From positions 62,001 through 126,000 of the forward strand of contig NZ_JBHUIY010000003.1 in the NCBI RefSeq assembly GCF_042683125.1: 64,000 nt of DNA. Direction: 5' to 3'. Shown here piece after piece: positions 53,191 to 60,451 of the stretch (position 1 is its first letter; each line of letters begins with the position of its first letter). The translations under genes were made by a program, and so were the position numbers. The notes beneath the pieces were generated by a model. The model was given only the letters and a program-made list of their open reading frames with translations, was not told where the DNA came from and made no database searches. This stretch comes from Phaeospirillum tilakii (GTDB taxonomy: Bacteria; Pseudomonadota; Alphaproteobacteria; Rhodospirillales; Magnetospirillaceae).

Positions 53191-53521
53191 TCACCAAACG
53201 ACATCGACCAGCCCCCGGGCCGATATCTGGAGTCAGAAAGCCGAGGGAACAATTTCACGGGAAAGTTAAGTATGCCGCCATGTGTGGGCCGTCAGACCGG
53301 CCGCCCTTTGAACGGATCCGTTCGGCGGCCGGCAAGCCCGCGCGGCGCCTGAACGTCACCGTCTCGGCCTGAACTGACCCCGACGGGTCAGTTCATTGGC
53401 CGGGCGGTATCAGGCGACGTTTACGGGGGCCGACCTCGCGCGAATTGAGCCTGCGAAAAGGAAGGGGGGCATCGCCCCAAATGGACTTGGGCGAGTGCCC
53501 AACAAGAGAACGGTGTTGACC
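53191..53521. other. Intergenic region between dapA and the Rrf2 gene
   Basis: 330 bp between convergent genes with no supported gene. It holds the long palindrome at 53371-53394 and two smaller hairpins (GGGGGCATCGCCCC near 53464-53478; TTGGGCGAGTGCCCAA near 53487-53502). Confidence 0.4.
53371..53394. repeat. Perfect palindrome between convergent dapA and Rrf2 genes
   Basis: GAACTGACCC-CGAC-GGGTCAGTTC has 10-bp perfect arms and a 4-base loop. It is 180 bp beyond the dapA stop and has no T run, so it is not a standard terminator. Confidence 0.6.
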
Positions 53522-53977
53522 TCAGATGGTGAAGTCGAGTTTCTGGGCGGCCTCGCTCGGCACGCCGTCGCGATAGGCCCGCATGCACAGCTCGTCGATG
53601 CTGATGCCGTCGAGCCGGGCCATGATCTCCTCGCCCAGGTCGCCCCACATCGGGCGGATCACCTGACGGCCGAGGGCGGAGGCCGGCGGTTCCTCGGCAC
53701 CGTCCTCGATCGTTTCGAGATTGCGCACCACCCGGACGATCTCGCCGACCGAAATGCGGCGGCGTTCGCGGGCGAGGCGATAGCCGCCGCGCGGGCCGCG
53801 CACCCCGACCAGGATCCCGGCCCGCACCAATTGCTGCAAGGTCTGTTCGAGATAGCGGCGGGGAATCCCCTGGCGGCGGGTGATCTCGCGGCTCTGCACC
53901 GGCTCGCCGCCGGCATGATAGGCGATGTCGAGCACCGCCTCGATCGCGAACAGCATCTTCTTGGACGGTTTCAGCAT
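53522..53977 (-). CDS. Rrf2-family transcriptional regulator
   Basis: 151 residues from the ATG at 53977. The winged helix has EPVQSREITRRQGIPRRYLEQ and LQQLVRAGILVGVRGPRGGY, closely matching Rrf2 proteins. IscR-type members carry three cysteines for a 2Fe-2S cluster; only one is visible here (ELCMRAY), so cluster binding of the IscR kind is unlikely. The target is unknown; it is 4 bp downstream of dut. Confidence 0.85.
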   Translation of the reverse strand: MLKPSKKMLFAIEAVLDIAYHAGGEPVQSREITRRQGIPRRYLEQTLQQLVRAGILVGVRGPRGGYRLARERRRISVGEIVRVVRNLETIEDGAEEPPASALGRQVIRPMWGDLGEEIMARLDGISIDELCMRAYRDGVPSEAAQKLDFTI

Positions 53978-53981
53978 CCCC

Positions 53982-54476
53982 CTAGCGTCCCTTCTCCGTC
54001 CCGGTCGAGCCGAACCCGCCGCCGCCACGCGCGGTCGCGGCCGAAAAGGCCTCGACCACAGCCAGGGCCGGACGCACCACCGGGACGAACAGCAACTGGG
54101 CGATGCGGTCGCCCGGGGCGATCACGATCGGCTCGGTCCCCGGCGCCGAGCGGTTCCAGGCGCTGATCATCACCTCGGCGGTGTAATCGGCGTCGATCAG
54201 CCCGACCGCGTTGCCCAGCACCAGCCCCTGTTTGTGACCGAGCCCGGAGCGCGGCAAAACCAGCGCGGCGACATGATCGTGACCAATATACACCGCGATT
54301 CCCGAGGGTATCAACTGAGCCGGCGTTTGGGGGTGTAGAATCAGCGGATTGTCCAGACAGGCGCGCAGATCGAGCGCGGCGGCCTGCTCGGACTGATAAC
54401 GCGGCAGCCCCCATTGGTGCAGGCGCTGATCGAGCACCCGCACCTCGACGCGGGGCAGCAGGACGGACTCGGGCAT
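53982..54476 (-). CDS. dut: dUTP diphosphatase
   Basis: 164 residues. The five trimeric dUTPase motifs are seen: AALDLRA, PRSGLG, GNAVGLIDADYTAEV, PGDRIAQLLFVPV and the C-terminal P-loop-like RGGGGFGSTGTEK. It hydrolyses dUTP to dUMP, preventing uracil in DNA. It lies downstream of coaBC by 28 bp. Confidence 0.95.
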   Translation of the reverse strand: MPESVLLPRVEVRVLDQRLHQWGLPRYQSEQAAALDLRACLDNPLILHPQTPAQLIPSGIAVYIGHDHVAALVLPRSGLGHKQGLVLGNAVGLIDADYTAEVMISAWNRSAPGTEPIVIAPGDRIAQLLFVPVVRPALAVVEAFSAATARGGGGFGSTGTEKGR

Positions 54477-54504
54477 CGACGGGGCTCCCTGGGGCGGCGG
54501 TGGA

Positions 54505-55725
54505 TTATTCGGCCAGCGCGGCGGCGATGCGCTGGGCGAGGCGGCGGCCGACCTCGCGCTTGCTCATCCGCGGCCAGCTTTCGACGCTCTCGCCATCGAG
54601 CAGATGAACGGTGTTGTCGGCCCCGCCGAACGAGCTGTCGTCGCCCTCGGCCACGCTGTTGGCGAGGATCCAGTCGCAGCCCTTGCGCTGGCGCTTGTCG
54701 CGGGCATTGTCGAGCAGCGCCTCGGTCTCGGCGGCGAAGCCGATCACCAGACGCGGCCGGTCGGCCTCGGCGCGGGCCAGGGTGGCGAGGATGTCGGGAT
54801 TGGGGGCGAGCTGGAGCACCGGCGGCGGCTCGCCGATCTTCTTCTTGCGCTTCTCGGTCGAACGGTTGACCACCGTCCAGTCGGCCACCGCCGCCGCGCA
54901 CACCGCGATGTCGGCCGGCAGCGCGGCGCGCGCCTCGTTCAGCATCTGGAGCGCGCTTTCGACCCGCACCACCGTGCAGCCGGGCGGATCGGCCAGCGCC
55001 ACCGGGCCGCTGACCAGGGTGACGCGGGCGCCGAGTTCGGCCAAGGCGGCGGCGATGGCGTGGCCCTGGCGGCCGGTCGAGCGGTTGGCGATGTAGCGCA
55101 CCGGGTCGATCGGCTCGATCGTCGGGCCGCTGGTGACGATGGCGTGGCGGCCGGACAGCGGCCCGGCCCCCAGCAGCGCCTCGATCCGGGCGACAATCGT
55201 CTCGATCTCGGCCATCCGCCCCTCGCCGGTCTCGCCGCAGGCCAGGGTGCCGGCGGCGGGGCCGACCCGCTCGACCCCCCGCGCCGCCAGTACGGCGAGG
55301 TTGGCCTGGGTGGCGGGATGGTCCCACATCCGGCTGTTCATCGCCGGGGCGACCAAAACTTTCTTGTCGCTGGCCAGCAGCAGGGTGGTGGCGAGATCGT
55401 CGGCCAGCCCGACCGCCATCCGCGCCAGCAGATGGGCGGTGGCCGGGGCCACCACCACCAGATCGGCCTCGCGGGTCAGGCGGATATGGTCGATCCCGCC
55501 GGGATCGGCGGCATGGCCGAACATCTCCTGATGCACCGCCTCGCCCGACAGGGTGGCGAGCGACAGCGGAGTGACGAACTCGGCCGCCGCCCGGGTCAGG
55601 ACGCAGCGCACCTGGGCGCCGCGCTCCTTGAGGCGGCGCACCAGATCCAGCGACTTGTAGGCGGCGATGCCGCCGGAAAGGATCAACAGAATCCGCCGGC
55701 CGTCGAGCACGCTCACTCTCCCCAC
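54505..55725 (-). CDS. coaBC: Bifunctional phosphopantothenoylcysteine decarboxylase/synthase
   Basis: 406 residues from a GTG. The N-terminal CoaC flavoprotein part has GGIAAYKSLDLVRRL, SGEAVHQEMFG and the substrate loop APAMNSRMWDHPA with the catalytic Cys in GTLACGETGEGRM. The C-terminal CoaB part contains SGPTIEPIDPVRYIANRSTG and the linker AAVADWTVVN. It carries out two steps of coenzyme A synthesis. The upstream gap is filled by repeat A7. Confidence 0.95.
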   Translation of the reverse strand: MGRVSVLDGRRILLILSGGIAAYKSLDLVRRLKERGAQVRCVLTRAAAEFVTPLSLATLSGEAVHQEMFGHAADPGGIDHIRLTREADLVVVAPATAHLLARMAVGLADDLATTLLLASDKKVLVAPAMNSRMWDHPATQANLAVLAARGVERVGPAAGTLACGETGEGRMAEIETIVARIEALLGAGPLSGRHAIVTSGPTIEPIDPVRYIANRSTGRQGHAIAAALAELGARVTLVSGPVALADPPGCTVVRVESALQMLNEARAALPADIAVCAAAVADWTVVNRSTEKRKKKIGEPPPVLQLAPNPDILATLARAEADRPRLVIGFAAETEALLDNARDKRQRKGCDWILANSVAEGDDSSFGGADNTVHLLDGESVESWPRMSKREVGRRLAQRIAAALAE

Positions 55726-55790
55726 AAACGATCGATTTGATGCGGCGTCACCCTAGCCGCCGCCGGGGCCGGGATGCAACAGGACTGAGA

Positions 55791-55918
55791 GCGGGCGCTG
55801 CCCGCACCCAGCCCCGGGCCACAGGGCCCTTGGAACCCTTTCCCTTGTCCGGCGTGCCCCGACCATCGAGGGGATCCAAGGGCCTTGCGGCCCTTGGCGG
55901 GCGTGGGCGGAGCCCACA
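55791..55918. repeat. Family A palindromic repeat, paired inverted modules (A7)
   Basis: Left module GCGGGCGCTGCCCGC with a diverged CCCCGGGCCACAGGGCCC, right module GGATCCAAGGGCCTTGCGGC with GTGGGCGGAGCCCAC. It sits between coaBC and ribA. Confidence 0.78.
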
Positions 55919-55924
55919 TCCGGC

Positions 55925-57034
55925 TCAGAACAGATGGCCGCTGCGCCGCGCCTTGGTGCGCAGATAGCCCTGATTGTGGTCGTTGGAGGGAAAGACGTGG
56001 GGCACCCGCTCGACCACATCGACGCCGTGGCGGGCCAGCGCCTCGACCTTGCGCGGATTGTTGGTCATCAGCCGCACCTTGTGGATATCGAGCCGGTCGA
56101 GCATCTGCGCGGCGGGCAGATAGATCCGCTCGTCATCGTCGAAGCCGATCTGAAGATTGGCGTCGAGGGTATCGAAGCCGGCATCCTGCAACTGGTAGGC
56201 CCGCAGCTTGTTGACCAGGCCGATGCCGCGCCCTTCCTGGGCGAGGTAGAGCAGCACCCCGCTGCCGGCGGCGGCGATCTCGGCGATGGCGCCGCGCAGC
56301 TGGTCGCCGCAATCGCAGCGCAGCGAGCCGAGCAGGTCGCCGGTGAAACATTCCGAATGCAGCCGGGTCAGCACCGGCCGGGCCGGGTCGGGATCGCCGA
56401 TCACCACCGCCAGATGCTCGATGCCGCCGTCGGAGGGGCGAAAGGCGACGATGCGGGCGTTTTCCGCCTGGGCCAGCGGCACCCGCGCCTCGGCCACCGG
56501 GCGCAGCGAGCGGGCCACCGTCACCTGATGGCGCAGCACCGCCTCGGCCTCGACGGCGAGGCGGTCGGCGGTGGGAGCGGTCAGCGGCACCACCAGCGCC
56601 GCCGGCAGCAGCCGGGCCAGCTTGGCCAGGGTGACGCAGGCCTGATCGAGCCGGTCGCCCGGCAGCGCCGGTTCGGGCCGGAGCGACGCGGTCGCCTCGG
56701 CGCAGGGATTGGCCAGCAGCGACACCTGCTCGGCGTCGCCGCATTCCGGCCCGCTCAGGCGGCCGACCGCGCCGGCCTCGTCCTCGCCGAGCCCCAGCGC
56801 GGCGAGGCGGCGGCCAGTCAGCAGCAGCACCGGCGGAATGTCGGACAAGGCGGCGAGGCGGGCGAGGCTCTGCCCGGTCACCGCCTCGGCGGCCAACATC
56901 GCCACCCGGCGCTCGGGCGCGGTCACTTCGACGATCTGGCCGCGCCGCAACTCGGCGATGGCGCGATCGACCGCGATCATCGGGCGATCCACCTCCGGCT
57001 GGGGGCGGGGGCTGAGGTCAAGGCTGGGGGTCAT
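55925..57034 (-). CDS. ribA: GTP cyclohydrolase II with N-terminal extension
   Basis: 369 residues from the ATG at 57034. The C-terminal ~200 residues are RibA: zinc cysteines in SECFTGDLLGSLRCDCGDQL, YLAQEGRGIGLVNKL and RLMTNNPRKVEALARHGVDV. The N-terminal ~170 residues (VDRAIAELRRGQIVEVTAPE, LSDIPPVLLLTGRRLAALGL) look like a degenerate 3,4-dihydroxybutanone-phosphate-synthase-like domain without its key residues. It opens GTP in the first step of riboflavin synthesis. No riboswitch was seen upstream. Confidence 0.92.
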   Translation of the reverse strand: MTPSLDLSPRPQPEVDRPMIAVDRAIAELRRGQIVEVTAPERRVAMLAAEAVTGQSLARLAALSDIPPVLLLTGRRLAALGLGEDEAGAVGRLSGPECGDAEQVSLLANPCAEATASLRPEPALPGDRLDQACVTLAKLARLLPAALVVPLTAPTADRLAVEAEAVLRHQVTVARSLRPVAEARVPLAQAENARIVAFRPSDGGIEHLAVVIGDPDPARPVLTRLHSECFTGDLLGSLRCDCGDQLRGAIAEIAAAGSGVLLYLAQEGRGIGLVNKLRAYQLQDAGFDTLDANLQIGFDDDERIYLPAAQMLDRLDIHKVRLMTNNPRKVEALARHGVDVVERVPHVFPSNDHNQGYLRTKARRSGHLF

Positions 57035-57107
57035 CGCGGGGGGGCCTTTCGGTCGCGGCGGTGGCCTGAGGGGGACCGGCCGGAGCATTCCGGCCGGCGC
57101 GGCGGAC

Positions 57108-57599
57108 TCAGGCGCCGCAGCACTTCTTGAACTTCTTGCCCGAACCGCACGGACAGGGATCGTTGCGCCCGGGCAGATCGTTGTGGCGGGTCACCGGCAT
57201 CATCTTGCCGACATCGCCATCGACATAGACCCAGCGCCCCTGATCCTTGCGGAAGCGCGACAGTTCGAGGTGGGTTTCCTGCTTGCCATCATAGACGAAC
57301 TTGGCGCGGAAGGCGACGCGGCCGGCCTCGTCCTCCGGCCCGCCGGCCTCGGTCGCCAGGATGTCGAGCCCGACCCATTCCGAATCGCGCGCCCACTGCT
57401 CGGTGTCGGCGCGGTTGAAGCGGTCGCGCCGCTCCTCGGCCAGGGTGTCGTGCAGGTAATCGATCGCCTGGACGGTGAAGGCGGTATAGCGCGACCGCAT
57501 CAGCGCCTCGGCGGTCGGCGGCAGCGCGGCCCCGGTGATGTAGGGCTGGCAACAGGATTCGTAGCTCCGGCCGGAGCCGCAGGGGCAGGACGACGTCAT
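57108..57599 (-). CDS. YchJ-like SEC-C motif protein
   Basis: 163 residues. SEC-C zinc-binding motifs sit at both ends: CPCGSGRSYESCC and CPCGSGKKFKKCC. Between them is a cystatin-like domain (RSRYTAFTVQAIDYLHDT, FVYDGKQETHLELSRFRKDQ). It belongs to the YchJ/UPF0225 group, whose function is not established. Confidence 0.88.
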   Translation of the reverse strand: MTSSCPCGSGRSYESCCQPYITGAALPPTAEALMRSRYTAFTVQAIDYLHDTLAEERRDRFNRADTEQWARDSEWVGLDILATEAGGPEDEAGRVAFRAKFVYDGKQETHLELSRFRKDQGRWVYVDGDVGKMMPVTRHNDLPGRNDPCPCGSGKKFKKCCGA

Positions 57600-57606
57600 C
57601 GGGGCC

Positions 57607-57972
57607 TCAGAGAGTGATCAGGTGGGACAACAGCAGCGGCACGACCCGGTCCACCAGGACGATTGCGCCAAATAAACACAATAAAAACAATATGTTAAGC
57701 CGAGTGATCCGGGGATGGAGCCCCCATTCGCGCCGCCGACGCTCCGGCGCGCGGCGCTCGGGCCCGGCCACCAGGGTCAGGAAATAGCGCCGGCGGCCGA
57801 ACGGCAGCGACAGGCGGAAGTCGATCGGGAAGCGGCGCCAGTTCATCGGGGTCGAGGCCCGCCACAAAGCGGCGCGCTGCTCGGGGGTGAAGGACTCCAC
57901 CACCTCGGGGGGGAGATTGACCAGCATCGCCGCCAGCGGCGAAGACTCCCGCCCGCTCGGATCCTCGTTCAC
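57607..57972 (-). CDS. Hypothetical tail-anchored membrane protein
   Basis: 121 residues from a GTG (MNEDPSGRESSPLAAMLVNL). A soluble helical region has LPPEVVESFTPEQRAALWRAS and a basic middle; one transmembrane helix lies at ~95-115 (NILFLLCLFGAIVLVDRVVP) near the C-terminus, suggesting a tail anchor. Not recognised. It lies directly between parB and the ychJ-like gene on the same strand. Confidence 0.65.
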   Translation of the reverse strand: MNEDPSGRESSPLAAMLVNLPPEVVESFTPEQRAALWRASTPMNWRRFPIDFRLSLPFGRRRYFLTLVAGPERRAPERRRREWGLHPRITRLNILFLLCLFGAIVLVDRVVPLLLSHLITL

Positions 57973-58006
57973 CTCTGCCCCCTCCCCTGCCCGCTCGCCC
58001 CTCGGC

Positions 58007-58912
58007 TCACACCGCGTCGGCCCGGGCCGCCGGCGCGCGCGACAGCCGCGACAGCAGGTCGTCGAGCTGTTCGAGCGAGCCATAGGCGATGGTCAACTCG
58101 CCGCCCTTGCCGAGCGGATGCACCGTCACCCGGCAGCCCAGGCTTTCGGCCAGATCGCGTTCGAGCGCGATCAGGTCGGGATCGCGCGGGGCCGGCTCGC
58201 CCCGCCCGCCCGCCGGCTTGGGCTTGCCCTGGCTGCTGGCCAGCTTTTCGGTCTGGCGGACGTTGAGGCCCTTGGTCACCACCTGATGGGCGAGGCCGAC
58301 CGGATCGGGCGCGGTCAGCAAGGCGCGGGCATGGCCGGCGGTCAGTTCGCCCTGTTCCAGCAATTCACGCACCGGATCGGGCAGCGCCAGCAGCCGGATC
58401 ATGTTGGCGACGTGAGAGCGGCTCTTGCCCACCGCCTTGGCCAATTGTTCCTGGGTGTGGGAGAATTCCTCCATCAGCCGGCGGTAGCCGTCGGCCTCTT
58501 CCAGCGGCGACAGGTCCTGGCGCTGGAGATTCTCGACCAGGGCGATTTCCAGCGCCTCGCGGTCGCTGAGATCGTTGACGATCACCGGCACCTGATGCAG
58601 CCGCGCCCGCTGCGCCGCGCGCCAGCGCCGTTCGCCGGCGATGATCTCGAACCGGCCCTGCGGCCCCGGCAGCGGCCGCACCAGCAGCGGCTGCAACACC
58701 CCCTTGTCGCGGATCGATTCGACCAGATCGGCGATGTGCTCCTCGTCGAAATGGCGGCGCGGCTGGAACCGGCCGGGCTGGAGCCATTCGACCGGCATCG
58801 TCCGCAGGGTGCCGAGACCGCTGGCGCTCTCCCCCGTCGCCGGGGCCGGGGCCTGATCCCCCAGCAGCGCCGACAATCCCCGTCCCAACCCCTTCCGTCT
58901 TTCCTCGGCCAC
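58007..58912 (-). CDS. parB: Chromosome-partitioning protein ParB
   Basis: 301 residues. It has the N-terminal ParA-contact region (RKGLGRGLSALLGDQ), the CTP-binding/ParB-N box with AGERRWRAAQRA and ENLQRQDLSPLEEADGY, the helix-turn-helix VGKSRSHVANMIRLLALPD and a C-terminal dimerisation domain. It binds parS; three such sites are in this window. It is 5 bp downstream of parA. Confidence 0.96.
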   Translation of the reverse strand: MAEERRKGLGRGLSALLGDQAPAPATGESASGLGTLRTMPVEWLQPGRFQPRRHFDEEHIADLVESIRDKGVLQPLLVRPLPGPQGRFEIIAGERRWRAAQRARLHQVPVIVNDLSDREALEIALVENLQRQDLSPLEEADGYRRLMEEFSHTQEQLAKAVGKSRSHVANMIRLLALPDPVRELLEQGELTAGHARALLTAPDPVGLAHQVVTKGLNVRQTEKLASSQGKPKPAGGRGEPAPRDPDLIALERDLAESLGCRVTVHPLGKGGELTIAYGSLEQLDDLLSRLSRAPAARADAV

Positions 58913-58917
58913 GATGC

Positions 58918-59820
58918 TTATGCCCTCACATCCGATTCGATCGCGTCGTCATCCCCGTCCTCATCCGCCCCGGCCTGGCCCGGCCCCGGCTCGCTCCCGT
59001 CCGGGCCGGGCGGCAGACCGCGCTCGCGCCGCAGCAATTCGCTGGCGAGGCCAAGATAGGCCTCCGAGCCGCTGCATTTGACGTCGTAGATCAGCACCGG
59101 CTTGCCATGGCTCGGCGCCTCCGACACCCGGACGTTGCGGGGGATCACCGTGTTGTAGACCTTGTCGCCGAAATAGGCGCGCACGTCGGCGGCGACCTGT
59201 TCGGACAGGTTGTTGCGGCGGTCGAACATCGTCAGCACGATGCCCTGAAGTTCGAGCCCGGGATTGAAGGCGTGGCGCACCCGCTCGACCGTCTTGATCA
59301 GGTGGCTGACCCCCTCGAGGGCGAAGAATTCGCATTGCAGCGGCACCAGCACCGCATCGGCCCCGACCAAAGCGTTGAGGGTCAGCAGATTGAGCGAGGG
59401 CGGGCAATCGATCAGGACGTAATCGAACGCCGCCACCGCGCCGTCGAGGGCGTCGTGCAGCCGCTGTTCCCGCCGGTCGAAATCGATCAGCTCCAGCTCG
59501 GCCCCCGACAGATCGACCCCGGAGGGGATCAGGGAGAGGCCGGGGATCTCGGTGGTGATCATCGCCTCGGCCAGGGTCGCCTCGCCCAGCAGCACGTGAT
59601 AGATCGTCACCGCCCGGGCGGTGCGATCGATGCCGAGCCCGGTCGAGGCGTTGCCCTGGGGATCGAGATCGATCACCAGCACCGAACGGCGGGTGGCGGC
59701 CAGGGCGGTGGCGAGATTGATCGCGGTGGTGGTCTTGCCCACCCCCCCCTTCTGGTTGGCGATGGCGATGACCCGCGTCGCCGCCGGAACGGCGTCGCTG
59801 CTAGGGCTGGTCTGGGCCAC
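58918..59820 (-). CDS. parA: Chromosome-partitioning ATPase ParA
   Basis: 300 residues. The deviant Walker A NQKGGVGKTTTAINLA and VLVIDLDPQGNASTGLGID are at the N-terminus, and VLIDCPPSLNLLTLNAL follows. A C-terminal acidic tail rich in Glu/Asp ends EDGDDDAIESDVRA, longer than in many ParA proteins. It moves ParB-parS complexes to segregate the origin. It overlaps the end of rsmG by 20 bp. Confidence 0.96.
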   Translation of the reverse strand: MAQTSPSSDAVPAATRVIAIANQKGGVGKTTTAINLATALAATRRSVLVIDLDPQGNASTGLGIDRTARAVTIYHVLLGEATLAEAMITTEIPGLSLIPSGVDLSGAELELIDFDRREQRLHDALDGAVAAFDYVLIDCPPSLNLLTLNALVGADAVLVPLQCEFFALEGVSHLIKTVERVRHAFNPGLELQGIVLTMFDRRNNLSEQVAADVRAYFGDKVYNTVIPRNVRVSEAPSHGKPVLIYDVKCSGSEAYLGLASELLRRERGLPPGPDGSEPGPGQAGADEDGDDDAIESDVRA

Positions 59821-60451
59821 TTCGTACCTCGCGAAGCTGAAGGATGGCGCCGTCCGGGTCGGTCAGCGACGGGATGCGGCGGTGGCCGATCTTCCAATCT
59901 TTCGCGGCCGCGGTCAATTCGTCTTCCGCGCCACGACCCTTGAGAAACAGGCATTGCCCGCCGGGGGCGAGGTGCGGCGCCGCCCAGGCGAGCAGACGCG
60001 GCAACGGCGCCAACGCGCGGGCGGTGATCACGTCGGCCCCGAGCGGCGGGATCTGCTCGATCCGGCGCGACAGGATCGTCACCGGGGTGGCGGTGATGCG
60101 GGCGGCCTCGCGCAGGAACGCCCCCTTGCGGGCGTCGCTTTCGACCAGATGGACGTCGGGGGCGCCGAGGATCGCCAGCACCAGCCCGGGGAAGCCGGCA
60201 CCGCTGCCGAGATCGACCAGCCGCCGCGCCCCGTCCGGCAGATGCGGCCACAGCTGGGCGGAATCGATCAGATGGCGCCGCCACAGCGCCGGCACGGTGT
60301 CGGGGCCGACCAGATTGATCCGCGCCTGCCAGCGCACCAGCAGCGCGGCATAGGATTCCAACCGCTCGATTGTTTCACGTGAAACGCCGAACCCAGCCAG
60401 GGTGGCCCGTTCGGCCTCGCTGGCTTCCGGAACCGTCATCGGGGTGTTCAT
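59801..60451 (-). CDS. rsmG: 16S rRNA (guanine527-N7)-methyltransferase
   Basis: 216 residues. The SAM motif LVDLGSGAGFPGLVLAILG is clear. The ATG overlaps the mnmG stop by 4 bp. The coding sequence for GVSRETI near the start is made by a parS palindrome, as in other rsmG genes next to parAB. Confidence 0.95.
   Translation of the reverse strand: MNTPMTVPEASEAERATLAGFGVSRETIERLESYAALLVRWQARINLVGPDTVPALWRRHLIDSAQLWPHLPDGARRLVDLGSGAGFPGLVLAILGAPDVHLVESDARKGAFLREAARITATPVTILSRRIEQIPPLGADVITARALAPLPRLLAWAAPHLAPGGQCLFLKGRGAEDELTAAAKDWKIGHRRIPSLTDPDGAILQLREVRSGPDQP
60371..60386. promoter_or_regulatory. parS site 2, inside rsmG
   Basis: TGTTTCACGTGAAACG, one base from the consensus. It encodes Val-Ser-Arg-Glu-Thr in rsmG on the minus strand, so the palindrome is kept within a coding sequence. 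Confidence 0.9.
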
